From NCBI GenBank assembly GCA_017470715.1, contig JAFUYE010000139.1, forward strand, positions 1 through 32,402: a DNA stretch of 32,402 nt, read 5' to 3'. A program made the position numbers and the translations under genes. Below the pieces are notes generated by a model. That model was not told the DNA's origin, did not search any database, and saw nothing but the letters and a program-made list of their open reading frames with translations. Origin of the DNA: Selenomonadaceae bacterium (GTDB lineage: Bacteria; Bacillota; Negativicutes; Selenomonadales; Selenomonadaceae). Below, one piece after another: positions 24,363-30,822 of the stretch; position 1 is the first letter of the stretch, and each line of letters opens with the position of its first letter.

Positions 24363-25217
24363 TCAGTTGTCCCATTCGCAAATGAAGCTGGAATTTTCAA
24401 TATTATAAAAAGGATATTTACCACTGGGGTTCCCAAGTTCAGACAAATCATTCCAAATTCCATTAAGTCCTTTATACTTATAAATCGTGATAACATTTTC
24501 GGCGTTGCCCGAATTGCTTGGTTCGCCGTAGCCCCAATTTGAATAGGAAAATTTTTCACCGGTAATCCAAACAAAATCGCCGTTGGAATTTCTGACGCCG
24601 CCCGTCCAGTAGTAGCCCTTCGTGCCGCGATTAACGATTAAGTCTTGCACAAAAGTTTGCTCCATTGCGGAGGTTATGGTTACCAAATGACCGCCGACGG
24701 ACTCGCAATAAGCTTTGGCGTCCTTCCAAGTCAATCCCATATCGATGAGCTTGTAACTGTGTCCGTTGTATTTGGCGGCGTCCGAAGGTATCTGCGAATT
24801 TTTTGACGGTGACGGTTGATGTTTGCGCGAAAATTCTTCAAGGCGGCGGTCAAGGTCGTCCGTGTCAATTTCAACGGTAACCGTCGTGTGAATCAAAACG
24901 CTTTTGCCGTCGCTGAGAATTTCTTTGCGATATTGCGGCGCACCGACGAGATTGACGATGTTTTGAGCGATGACGAGAATATCATCTTCCATGAGTTTGA
25001 GATTGAGTGAACGCGAACGAGTGCTGATGTAAAAACCGGCTTGCTCCTGAGCGTTCCTTAAGGCGCGAAGTTTCGAGTTATTTTGAGCGTCCTCTTGCGT
25101 TTCGCGTTCGCCGACGGTGTAATCGTCCGTGCCCGTGTAAGTCTTTATTTCGGCGTCAGCTGTCGACGCGAAAAATAAACTCCACACGACAAGCAACGTT
25201 GCCAAAAATTTTTTCAT
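24363..25217 (-). CDS. Exported protein: shared N-terminal module plus C-type lectin-like domain
   Basis: This 284-residue protein starts at an ATG with GGGAGG upstream. The signal peptide MKKFLATLLVVWSLFFASTA is followed by DA-E cleavage at about 22. Residues 23-125 carry the shared module (RALRNAQEQAGFYISTRSRS, then VLIHTTVTVEIDTDDLDRRL). After a short linker a C-type lectin-like domain spans about 150-284: KYNGHSYKLIDMGLTWKDAK, AYCESVGGHLVTITSAMEQ, YYWTGGVRNSNGDFVWITGE, SYSNWGYGEPSN, GIWND and SFICEWDN. The EPS/EN/WND residues resemble a calcium-sugar site, and two Cys could form the family disulfide. Ligand binding at the cell surface or in the periplasm is likely. It lies 28 bases before waaA-lpxK and 33 after the upstream gene. 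Confidence 0.85.
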   Translation of the reverse strand: MKKFLATLLVVWSLFFASTADAEIKTYTGTDDYTVGERETQEDAQNNSKLRALRNAQEQAGFYISTRSRSLNLKLMEDDILVIAQNIVNLVGAPQYRKEILSDGKSVLIHTTVTVEIDTDDLDRRLEEFSRKHQPSPSKNSQIPSDAAKYNGHSYKLIDMGLTWKDAKAYCESVGGHLVTITSAMEQTFVQDLIVNRGTKGYYWTGGVRNSNGDFVWITGEKFSYSNWGYGEPSNSGNAENVITIYKYKGLNGIWNDLSELGNPSGKYPFYNIENSSFICEWDN

Positions 25218-25250
25218 GTCAAACGCCTCCCGCAGAAAATTTTTCGTCGA

Positions 25251-25991
25251 TTATGCTTTACGCCGTGCAAGTTCCTCAACTTCGCGTTGCAAATCGGCAG
25301 GGTCAACTTGAACGGTAATTTTCACGTGAACTTCAATCGTGTAGTTGACAAACGAACTTTCGACCGTCTTGTCCGTGATTTTCATAATTTTTTTCGCAAG
25401 GGAATCGACTTCGGGATTAGTCAGCTCAAGTTTGCGCGTGCGTGCGAAAGTGCGAATGTCGATGTCGAGTTGGTAGCGAATATCTTTGATTGCGTAACCC
25501 GTGGCGCGTTCAATCGTTTGGTCTTGAGTTTCCGAGCCGATCATTGTCGCCTTGCGGTCGCCCGTGTAAATTTTTATCGGTTCGGCTTCCTCGACGGGTT
25601 TCGTTTTGTCAAAGTTGTCAATTTCGCGTTGAAGTTCGTCCGTGTCGATTTGCGCGGTGAGCGTCACGCGAATTTGAATTTTGCCGTCGTCGCCCGTGGA
25701 GTTTGCAACTTGATTGTCGGTAATTTTTAAAATCCCGATAACGAACGTATCAATTTCGTCGTCGGTGAATTCAAGTCCTTTGGCTTTTGCGAAATTGCGG
25801 ACAAAATTTCCGACCTGTTCTTGAGCATTTTTGAGCGCGTAAGTTGTTGCACGCTTGGTGAGCTGTTCTTGAGTTTCCGTTTCGCTTGAAACCGCCGTAC
25901 CTTCGCCGACGAAATTTTTTATTTCGGCGTTGACCGTCGACGTAAAAAATAAACTGCCGACGACAAGCAACATTGCCAAAAATTTTTTCAT
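25251..25991 (-). CDS. Exported protein made of two copies of the shared module
   Basis: The ATG at 25989-25991 is chosen over upstream starts because GGGAGG precedes it and a signal peptide follows (MKKFLAMLLVVGSLFFTSTV, NA-E). The mature part of the 246-residue protein is two tandem copies of the module. Copy 1 spans about 24-125 (EIKNFVGEGTAVSSETETQE, YALKNAQEQVGNFVRNFAKA, IRVTLTAQIDTDELQREIDN). Copy 2 spans about 133-243 (IKIYTGDRKATMIGSETQDQ, YAIKDIRYQLDIDIRTFART, EVHVKITVQVDPADLQREVE). Each copy has a first strand, a long helix, a D-E-I/V-D helix and a closing strand, somewhat like LPP20/FlgT-N type folds; that comparison is by pattern only. Function unknown. A promoter and the terminator of the upstream gene lie immediately ahead. 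Confidence 0.8.
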   Translation of the reverse strand: MKKFLAMLLVVGSLFFTSTVNAEIKNFVGEGTAVSSETETQEQLTKRATTYALKNAQEQVGNFVRNFAKAKGLEFTDDEIDTFVIGILKITDNQVANSTGDDGKIQIRVTLTAQIDTDELQREIDNFDKTKPVEEAEPIKIYTGDRKATMIGSETQDQTIERATGYAIKDIRYQLDIDIRTFARTRKLELTNPEVDSLAKKIMKITDKTVESSFVNYTIEVHVKITVQVDPADLQREVEELARRKA

Positions 25992-26022
25992 GAGTTCGCG
26001 CCTCCCGCAGAAAATTTCGTTG

Positions 26023-26031
26023 ATTATAACA
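26023..26031 (-). promoter_or_regulatory. Extended -10 promoter of the double-module gene
   Basis: The minus strand reads TGTTATAATC 32 bases before the ATG. The upstream TTGTAT is 20 bases from the -10, so the -35 is weak. The surrounding 90 bases closely match the region upstream of the gene ending at 26141. Confidence 0.55.
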
Positions 26032-26058
26032 CGGCACAGAAATTTTTTATACAATCGC

Positions 26059-26086
26059 AAAAAAAATCCCGCGCAATTACGCGGGA
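26059..26086 (-). terminator. Intrinsic terminator after the small secreted protein gene
   Basis: TCCCGCG and CGCGGGA form a perfect minus-strand stem with a six-base loop and eight following T residues. The next promoter begins within a few bases. Confidence 0.8.
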
Positions 26087-26140
26087 AAAATTTTTCGATT
26101 ACGCCTTCAAAGGTAACCGCCGAGCCGAGTGCTTTTGGGT

Positions 26141-26488
26141 TCACAAATAATTTCTTGCAATGTATTGGCACATTTTCCATTCAATGGGTGTGCCGTAAGG
26201 CGTCGCCTCGCCGGAGTAACCTTGCGAATTATAGAAAATGTATCCCGACGTTCCGATGTCCAGTTCGTAATCGAGATATTGCACCGTTCTGCCGACCATC
26301 TTCAATCGTGCCGCGAAACGCGCTCCATCCGAGTACGTGCGAAGTCTGCTTATTGTCCCAGTCATCAAATAACATTCCATGCCAGTTGTGTTTGAAGTGC
26401 CAACGTAATAATCCATTGCTTGAGCCGTCGGCAACTGAACAAAGATGAGACTAACGACCAACGCGAATCCGAATGCAAATTTTTTCAC
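26141..26488 (-). CDS. Small secreted protein of unknown function
   Basis: The GTG at 26486-26488 is chosen because GGAGGTGA lies six bases upstream and a signal peptide follows (MKKFAFGFALVVSLIFVQLP, cleavage after TAQA). The mature part of the 115-residue product has about 90 residues, rich in Tyr, Gly, Ser and Thr: MDYYVGTSNTTGMECYLMTG, then YSDGARFAARLKMVGRTVQY, and SGYIFYNSQGYSGEATPYGT. Two Cys (in GMECY and WKMCQY) could form a disulfide in the periplasm. The pattern of short strands suggests a small beta-rich domain. I do not recognise the family. It sits among genes for module-bearing exported proteins and shares their spacer type, so a common envelope role is possible. Confidence 0.75.
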   Translation of the reverse strand: MKKFAFGFALVVSLIFVQLPTAQAMDYYVGTSNTTGMECYLMTGTISRLRTYSDGARFAARLKMVGRTVQYLDYELDIGTSGYIFYNSQGYSGEATPYGTPIEWKMCQYIARNYL

Positions 26489-26516
26489 GAACGTCACCTC
26501 CATAAAAATCTTGTTG

Positions 26517-26525
26517 ACCATAACA
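26517..26525 (-). promoter_or_regulatory. Degenerate extended -10 upstream of the small secreted protein gene
   Basis: The minus strand reads TGTTATGGTC, aligned with TGTTATAATC of the neighbouring cassette but two bases off consensus. It may be a weaker promoter. Confidence 0.4.
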
Positions 26526-26602
26526 CGAAGTGGAAATTTTTTCATACAATCGCAAAAAAATCTTGCGCGGTTCATTCTGGAAAAATTTTCGTGCGGGACG
26601 TG

Positions 26603-27673
26603 TCAGCTTAAGATGACAACCCAATAATGTTTCTTGTCCGAATCTGCTTTGTAAAAATAACCGATGCCGATTGCCGTATAATTCGAGCTTAAAATTCTGT
26701 TTTCGCTTTGAGACATGTACCAATCAACAATTTTTTGCGGATTGTCGTAGCCGCTGTGAATGTATTCCCACAAAGATTTTTGCTGGAAAGGTATCGGCAA
26801 AACTGTCCACCAAGCTTGACCGTTCGGACGTTTGTTCGCCCACGTGTGAGTTAATTCTTCGGCGCGTTGTTTGGCACCTTTGACCAGCACGCTGTTGCGC
26901 TTGAGAGGTTGTTTGCCGGCTTTTTCACGCTCGGCATTGATTAAATCCAAAAGATCTGAAGTCATAATTTGTTCGTCGGTAAGCCAAACTTCCGAAGGTT
27001 CGTTGACGGGCGGCGTGACGGGCTCAACCGGAGTCAGCGGTTCGATTGGCTCAACTGTCGGTGCAGGCGGTTCAACTGTCGGTGCGGGCGGCTCAACTGT
27101 CGGTGCAGGCGGTTTCGGCTGTTCGACAGGCGGTTTCGGCTGTTCGACAGGCGGTTTCGGCTGTTCGACAGGCGGTTTCGGCTGTTCAATCGGTTTCGGC
27201 TGTTCGACAGGCGGTTTCGGCTGTTCAATCGGTTTCGGCTGTTCAATCGGTTTCGGTCTGTCGATTGGTGTTTTCGGACGTTTTTTTTCAAGGCGTCTGT
27301 CAATTTCGCGTTGCAGTGCCTCCGTGTCGATTTGGACGGTAACCGTTACGGTAACTTGAAGTACTTCGCCGCCCAACAAAGATTTTTCGACTTTTTCATC
27401 GGTAATTTTCATAAGTCCGCCGGTGATGGAAACAACTTCGTCCTCGACAAGTTCAAGGTCACGCATTTTCGATTGGCTGACGACATAAACGCCGGCTTGT
27501 TCGCTGGCACGGCGAAGGGCGTAACCTTTGGCGCGACCGATAACTTGTTCTTGATTTTCGGTTTCGTTCATGGTTGCATTGCCCACGCCGATATAAGTTT
27601 CGATTGCGGCTTCGGTAGCGGGCATGAAAAATAAAATCCCCAAAACAAGCGCAGTCATCAATAATTTTCTCAT
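26603..27673 (-). CDS. Exported protein: shared module, proline-rich linker and CAP/SCP domain
   Basis: The 356-residue protein starts at an ATG with GGGAGG upstream. The signal peptide is MRKLLMTALVLGILFFMPAT followed by EA-A. Residues about 23-130 form the shared module (RAKGYALRRASEQAGVYVVS, SLLGGEVLQVTVTVTVQIDT). Residues about 133-230 are a proline-rich linker of PKPIEQ, PKPPVEQ and PPAPTVE units, of a kind that often spans cell wall or periplasm. The C-terminal domain at about 240-356 resembles CAP/SCP (YkwD-like): DLLDLINAEREKAGKQPLKR, VKGAKQRAEELTHTW, YDNPQKIVDWYMSQSENR and TAIGIGYFYKADSDKKHYWV. The His of THTW and the E of AEEL fit the CAP cavity positions. CAP function in bacteria is poorly defined. 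Its own promoter lies upstream. Confidence 0.85.
   Translation of the reverse strand: MRKLLMTALVLGILFFMPATEAAIETYIGVGNATMNETENQEQVIGRAKGYALRRASEQAGVYVVSQSKMRDLELVEDEVVSITGGLMKITDEKVEKSLLGGEVLQVTVTVTVQIDTEALQREIDRRLEKKRPKTPIDRPKPIEQPKPIEQPKPPVEQPKPIEQPKPPVEQPKPPVEQPKPPVEQPKPPAPTVEPPAPTVEPPAPTVEPIEPLTPVEPVTPPVNEPSEVWLTDEQIMTSDLLDLINAEREKAGKQPLKRNSVLVKGAKQRAEELTHTWANKRPNGQAWWTVLPIPFQQKSLWEYIHSGYDNPQKIVDWYMSQSENRILSSNYTAIGIGYFYKADSDKKHYWVVILS
27033..27250 (-). repeat. In-frame 21-base minisatellite encoding a proline-rich linker
   Basis: Two kinds of 21-base unit occur in tandem within the CAP-protein gene. Three units close to GGTGCAGGCGGTTCAACTGTC encode PPAPTVE, and about five units close to GGCGGTTTCGGCTGTTCGACA, mixed with shorter 18-base units, encode PKPPVEQ/PKPIEQ. 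Adjacent copies are almost identical, so the copy number is likely to vary between strains. Confidence 0.85.
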
Positions 27674-27704
27674 GGCCGCTCGCCTCCCGTAAAGAATTTT
27701 ATTG

Positions 27705-27713
27705 ATTATATCA
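27705..27713 (-). promoter_or_regulatory. Extended -10 promoter of the CAP-domain gene
   Basis: The minus strand reads TGATATAATC, 31 bases before the ATG, with a full TATAAT and a TGn extension. The -35 region is poor. Confidence 0.5.
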
Positions 27714-27777
27714 TACGCGAAAATATTTTCATACCGGTAACAAAAATAATTTGCTTTTAATTTCCGGTCGAAAATAT

Positions 27778-27826
27778 TTCCAGTACTAACCGAAAGTCAG
27801 CTTGAGTTTCGCTGGAATTTTTTTTT
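27778..27826 (+). terminator. Terminator-like hairpin upstream of the AICAR formyltransferase gene
   Basis: TTCCAG (27778-27783) pairs with CTGGAA (27812-27817), and inside it CGAAA (27791-27795) with TTTCG (27807-27811), leaving a seven-base bulge and an 11-base loop. Nine T residues follow. No plus-strand gene lies upstream, so it could be a leader attenuator for the purine gene or a leftover terminator. Confidence 0.5.
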
Positions 27827-27855
27827 GTCTGATGACAGTTGCGGCGCGTTGACTG

Positions 27856-28052
27856 CGATTGAGCTCGTTCGTAACTTTTGAGTTTGTGAATCAATTTTTC
27901 TTTGCTTGCCCAAAGACCCGCTTTAAAAGCGTGGGAACAGTTAGGTCAGCTCGTTCGCCGCAAATTTCGCATCACGCGAAATACGCGGGCGGGAGCGCAA
28001 ATGCTTGCCAGCGCGCATTTGCCCATGACGGCTCCAAATTTCGGTTGCGGCA
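27856..28052 (+). repeat. Dispersed intergenic repeat, copy C
   Basis: Copy C keeps the leader GCGATTGAGCTCGTT, TTTCTTTGCTTGCCCAAAGA, a middle that differs from copies A and B, an inner hairpin ATTTCGCATCACGCGAAAT, and the end GACGGCTCCAAATTTCGG, TTGCGGCA. It occupies the leader region of the AICAR formyltransferase gene in the same direction, and an open frame through it extends that gene's frame upstream artefactually. Confidence 0.68.
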
Positions 28053-28098
28053 GGATTTATTTGACTGTCGACGAAATTTCCCGCACGAGGTGATTGAA

Positions 28099-29256
28099 GT
28101 GAACGAATTGGAATTGAAGTACGGTTGCAATCCGAATCAGAAGCCCGCAAAAGTTTTCGTCACGGGCGGCGAACTTCCGTTTGAGGTGCTTAACGGGCGT
28201 CCCGGTTACATTAATTTGCTTGACGCGCTCAACGGTTGGCAACTTGTTCGCGAACTTCGCGAGGCGACGAATTTGCCCGCCGCCGCAAGTTTCAAGCATG
28301 TAAGTCCCGCAGGTGCCGCAGTGGGTTTGCCGCTTGACGACGTGTTGAAGAAAATTTATTTCGCCGACGAAGATTTAAGCCCGCAAGCAACTGCCTACGT
28401 TCGCGCACGCGGTGCCGACAGAATGAGTTCTTACGGCGACTTCGCGATTTTGTCCGACGAGTGCGACGCGTCGACTGCCCGTTACATCAAGCGCGAAGTT
28501 TCCGACGGAATTATTGCGCCCGCTTACACGAGTGAAGCTTTGGAAATTTTGAAGTCCAAACGCGGCGGAAATTATCTGGTGCTCAAAATGAATCCCGATT
28601 ATCAGCCGCCCGAAATTGAAACGAAACAAGTTTTCGGCGTGACGTTTGAACAACGACGCAACGACGTAAAAATTTCCGACGAATGCTTAACCGACGTGCC
28701 GACTGTGAATAAAAATTTCACGCCCGAAGCCCGTCGCGATTTGTTCACCGCGCTGATAACTTTGAAATACACGCAATCGAATTCGGTTTGTTACGCGAAA
28801 GGCGGGCAGGCTATCGGTGTCGGTGCCGGTCAACAAAGCCGCGTCCACTGCACACGACTTGCGGGCAACAAAGCCGATTATTGGTTCCTGCGTCAATGCC
28901 CGAAAGTTTTGGAGTTGCCGTTCAAGCAAAATGTTAAGCGTCCCGACCGCGACAACGCAATTGATGTTTATTTGGACGGCGAAACTTTTGATGACACGTG
29001 GCAAAATCTTTTCACCGTGAAGCCCGACCCGTTGACAGCCGACGACAAAATTTCTTGGCTGAAAAATCTGCGCGGCGTGTCACTTGCCTCCGATGCATTT
29101 TTCCCGTTCGGCGACAATATCGAACGTGCACATAAATCCGGCGTCGAATTTATTGCACAAACGGGCGGTTCGATTCGCGACGACAATGTTATCGAAACGT
29201 GCGACAAATACGGCATTGCAATGGCGTTCACGCATGTTCGCTTGTTCCACCATTGA
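28099..29256 (+). CDS. Stand-alone AICAR formyltransferase (PurH C-terminal domain homologue)
   Basis: The enzyme adds a formyl group to AICAR in purine synthesis. The chosen GTG (28099-28101) has GAGGTGA five bases upstream and gives 385 residues opening MNELELKYGCNPNQKPAKVF. The frame is open further upstream, but that part is repeat copy C. Family signatures are ELPFEVLNGRPGYINLLDAL, AAASFKHVSPAGAAVGLPL with the catalytic Lys-His pair, GDFAILSDECD, SNSVCYAKGGQAIGVGAGQQ, SRVHCTRLAG and SDAFFPFGDNIERA, ending VIETCDKYGIAMAFTHVRLF. The N-terminal IMP cyclohydrolase domain of ordinary PurH is absent, as known for a group of Firmicute enzymes; the cyclisation must be done by another protein. 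An HD-domain gene follows after three bases. Confidence 0.92.
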   Translation: MNELELKYGCNPNQKPAKVFVTGGELPFEVLNGRPGYINLLDALNGWQLVRELREATNLPAAASFKHVSPAGAAVGLPLDDVLKKIYFADEDLSPQATAYVRARGADRMSSYGDFAILSDECDASTARYIKREVSDGIIAPAYTSEALEILKSKRGGNYLVLKMNPDYQPPEIETKQVFGVTFEQRRNDVKISDECLTDVPTVNKNFTPEARRDLFTALITLKYTQSNSVCYAKGGQAIGVGAGQQSRVHCTRLAGNKADYWFLRQCPKVLELPFKQNVKRPDRDNAIDVYLDGETFDDTWQNLFTVKPDPLTADDKISWLKNLRGVSLASDAFFPFGDNIERAHKSGVEFIAQTGGSIRDDNVIETCDKYGIAMAFTHVRLFHH

Positions 29257-29259
29257 GCC

Positions 29260-29706
29260 ATGAATTTCGCGAATCACACCGACAAAAGAATTCGTCAAGC
29301 GTTTCAAACGGCTTTGGAAGCTCATCAAAATCAACGCGACAAATCGGGCGCAGATTACATAAATCATCCGCTTGCAGTTGCCGCGCAGGTTTCCGACGAA
29401 ATTTCTGCGATAATCGTTGCGTTGCTCCACGACACGGTTGAAGACACGGCTTTGACGTTGGACGAGTTACGCACAAAAATTCCGCTCACCGACGACGAAG
29501 TTGTAGCTTTGAAACTTTTGACGCACGACGAAAAAATTCCGTACTTCGATTACGTGACGGCGATAAAGTCTAATGCGTTGGCAAGGCGCGTGAAAATTGC
29601 CGACCTCAAGCACAATTCCGACTTGTCGCGAATAAAAAATCCGTCGCCGAAAGATTTTGCCCGCGTCGAAAAATATTGTGTGGCATTGAAAATTTTGGAT
29701 GCGTAA
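29260..29706 (+). CDS. Small HD-domain hydrolase, RelA/SpoT hydrolase-like
   Basis: This 148-residue protein starts at an ATG three bases after the AICAR formyltransferase stop (TGAGCCATG), so the two are translationally coupled. The metal-binding HD pattern is clear: AFQTALEAHQNQRDKSGADY, INHPLAVAAQ (first His), IVALLHDTVEDTALTLDEL (His-Asp and the ED pair), then KIADLKHNSDLSRI with the later Asp and the N-x-x-D segment. The size and motifs resemble small alarmone hydrolases (MESH1-type, ppGpp 3'-pyrophosphohydrolase) rather than full RelA/SpoT, and no synthetase domain is present. A link between purine synthesis and alarmone or nucleotide hydrolysis is plausible, but the substrate is unproven. 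A terminator follows directly. Confidence 0.82.
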   Translation: MNFANHTDKRIRQAFQTALEAHQNQRDKSGADYINHPLAVAAQVSDEISAIIVALLHDTVEDTALTLDELRTKIPLTDDEVVALKLLTHDEKIPYFDYVTAIKSNALARRVKIADLKHNSDLSRIKNPSPKDFARVEKYCVALKILDA

Positions 29707-29714
29707 AAAAAATT

Positions 29715-29743
29715 TCCCCCGTCAAATGACGAGGGATTTTTTT
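29715..29743 (+). terminator. Intrinsic terminator of the AICAR formyltransferase-HD unit
   Basis: TCCCCCGTC and GACGAGGGA form a stem (one mismatch) with an AAAT loop, followed by seven T residues. It begins nine bases after the HD gene stop codon. Confidence 0.8.
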
Positions 29744-29779
29744 GCGATAACGGTTAAAAAGTTAATCCGGCGAAAATAA

Positions 29780-30613
29780 TTAATCACTTTGCCAAAGTTT
29801 GCCGCTCAAGATGTCGACGCAAGAAATGTGACCGTTTGGAAAAAATGAGCCCGTATCCATCAGCAGAATTTTTCCGTTGCGCCGCCACTGCGGTTTACAA
29901 TCTTTGGCAGTCAACGCCGTATTTACGTCAAAACGAAACGGATTACAGCTAAGTCCGTCTTCATAATCGTCAACAATCTCCTGCACAATTTCCGCCAACG
30001 ACTTGCCTTGATTTTCGGGACGAGTTTGCAAATCCGTCAAGATTGATTGAATTTCTTCGTCAGATTTTATGTACATAATCGGCGTGTGCCCGACGACGAT
30101 TATCGCGTCGCCGTCGTACAGCGTCCAAAATTTTTCGCGAATAAAAATGATGTCAAACTCGTCTTGCTCCTCAAGAGAAATTTCGGGTTCAATGCCCGCG
30201 TGGCAGAAAAAATATTTCTTGCCGCGAATTTCCGGCTCGAACAAAAACGGCAAAGTTTTCAGGAACGCAAGCACATTGTCATCGAAATGCGGTTCCGTGC
30301 GTTTCTGCCAAGCAATTTCTCTCAACGTCTTATTTTCGGAATCCAAGCGAACTTCTCCGGTGACGATATTCATGCCCAGCATATATTCATGGTTGCCGCA
30401 AAGTGCGATAACGTTCGGTTTTTGGGATTCGCGCATAATCCATTTCAGAACTTTGACATTTTCGGGACCGCGATCGACGTAGTCGCCGAGGAAAATTAAA
30501 AGGTCTCTGTCTGTGACGTTCAATTTTTCGTACAGGGACATCAGCCTTTCAAATTCGCCGTGAATGTCACCGACAACCAAAATTCTTTCGTAATCATCCG
30601 CGTTGTAATTCAT
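29780..30613 (-). CDS. Serine/threonine-type metallophosphoesterase (PPP family)
   Basis: The chosen ATG (30611-30613, MNYNADDYERILVVGDIHGE) has GGAGGTG seven bases upstream and gives 277 residues; a TTG 48 bases further upstream has no ribosome binding site. All metal-binding motifs of the PPP phosphatase family are present: GDIHGE, GDYVDRGPEN, CGNHEYM, FFCHAGIEP and VVGHTPI, with MDTGSFF near the C-terminus. Such proteins include bacterial PrpA/PrpB-type protein phosphatases and ApaH-like enzymes that cleave dinucleoside polyphosphates; the sequence does not decide. It is cytoplasmic, a single-gene unit with its own promoter. Confidence 0.88.
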   Translation of the reverse strand: MNYNADDYERILVVGDIHGEFERLMSLYEKLNVTDRDLLIFLGDYVDRGPENVKVLKWIMRESQKPNVIALCGNHEYMLGMNIVTGEVRLDSENKTLREIAWQKRTEPHFDDNVLAFLKTLPFLFEPEIRGKKYFFCHAGIEPEISLEEQDEFDIIFIREKFWTLYDGDAIIVVGHTPIMYIKSDEEIQSILTDLQTRPENQGKSLAEIVQEIVDDYEDGLSCNPFRFDVNTALTAKDCKPQWRRNGKILLMDTGSFFPNGHISCVDILSGKLWQSD

Positions 30614-30701
30614 GTGCAATGCACCTCCAAATTTTTTTGCACCGTCAGATTTAATTGTCAAAGAACCGTTAATCGTATAAGCCTCCGCCTCATACGCGGC
30701 G

Positions 30702-30707
30702 ATTATA
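30702..30707 (-). promoter_or_regulatory. -10 element of the phosphatase gene
   Basis: The minus strand carries a perfect TATAAT (in TTATTATAATCG) about 89 bases before the ATG. No convincing -35 hexamer was found at 16-18 bases. The 174-base gap to the miaB terminator holds nothing else recognised. Confidence 0.4.
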
Positions 30708-30787
30708 ATAAGTAATTCTTACAGCACCTTAACAAGCCGGTAAAAATCACGTTAGATTTACGACATCAATTTATTTATCGCTCTGCC

Positions 30788-30815
30788 AAAAAAAATCCCC
30801 GTCAAGCGACGAGGA
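30788..30815 (-). terminator. Intrinsic terminator of miaB
   Basis: On the minus strand TCCTCGTC and GACGGGGA form a stem (one G-U or mismatch) around GCTT, followed by eight T residues, starting eight bases after the miaB stop codon. Confidence 0.8.
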
Positions 30816-30822
30816 ATTTTTT

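Noticed and set aside
27033..27250. Regular 18-21 base periodicity resembling a CRISPR array
   Set aside because: The units are contiguous, without unique spacers, and stay in frame inside a secreted protein gene, encoding a proline-rich linker.
26871..27359. A Gly/Ser-rich repetitive plus-strand frame
   Set aside because: It is the complement of the proline-rich linker in the CAP-domain gene, with no start signals of its own.
27859..28098. An 80-residue N-terminal extension of the AICAR formyltransferase
   Set aside because: The extension is encoded by repeat copy C and bears no family similarity; a GTG with a good ribosome binding site at 28099 gives the normal N-terminus.
27820..28098. 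A ZTP or purine riboswitch upstream of the AICAR formyltransferase
   Set aside because: I could not find the conserved core sequences of either class; the region is mostly repeat copy C.
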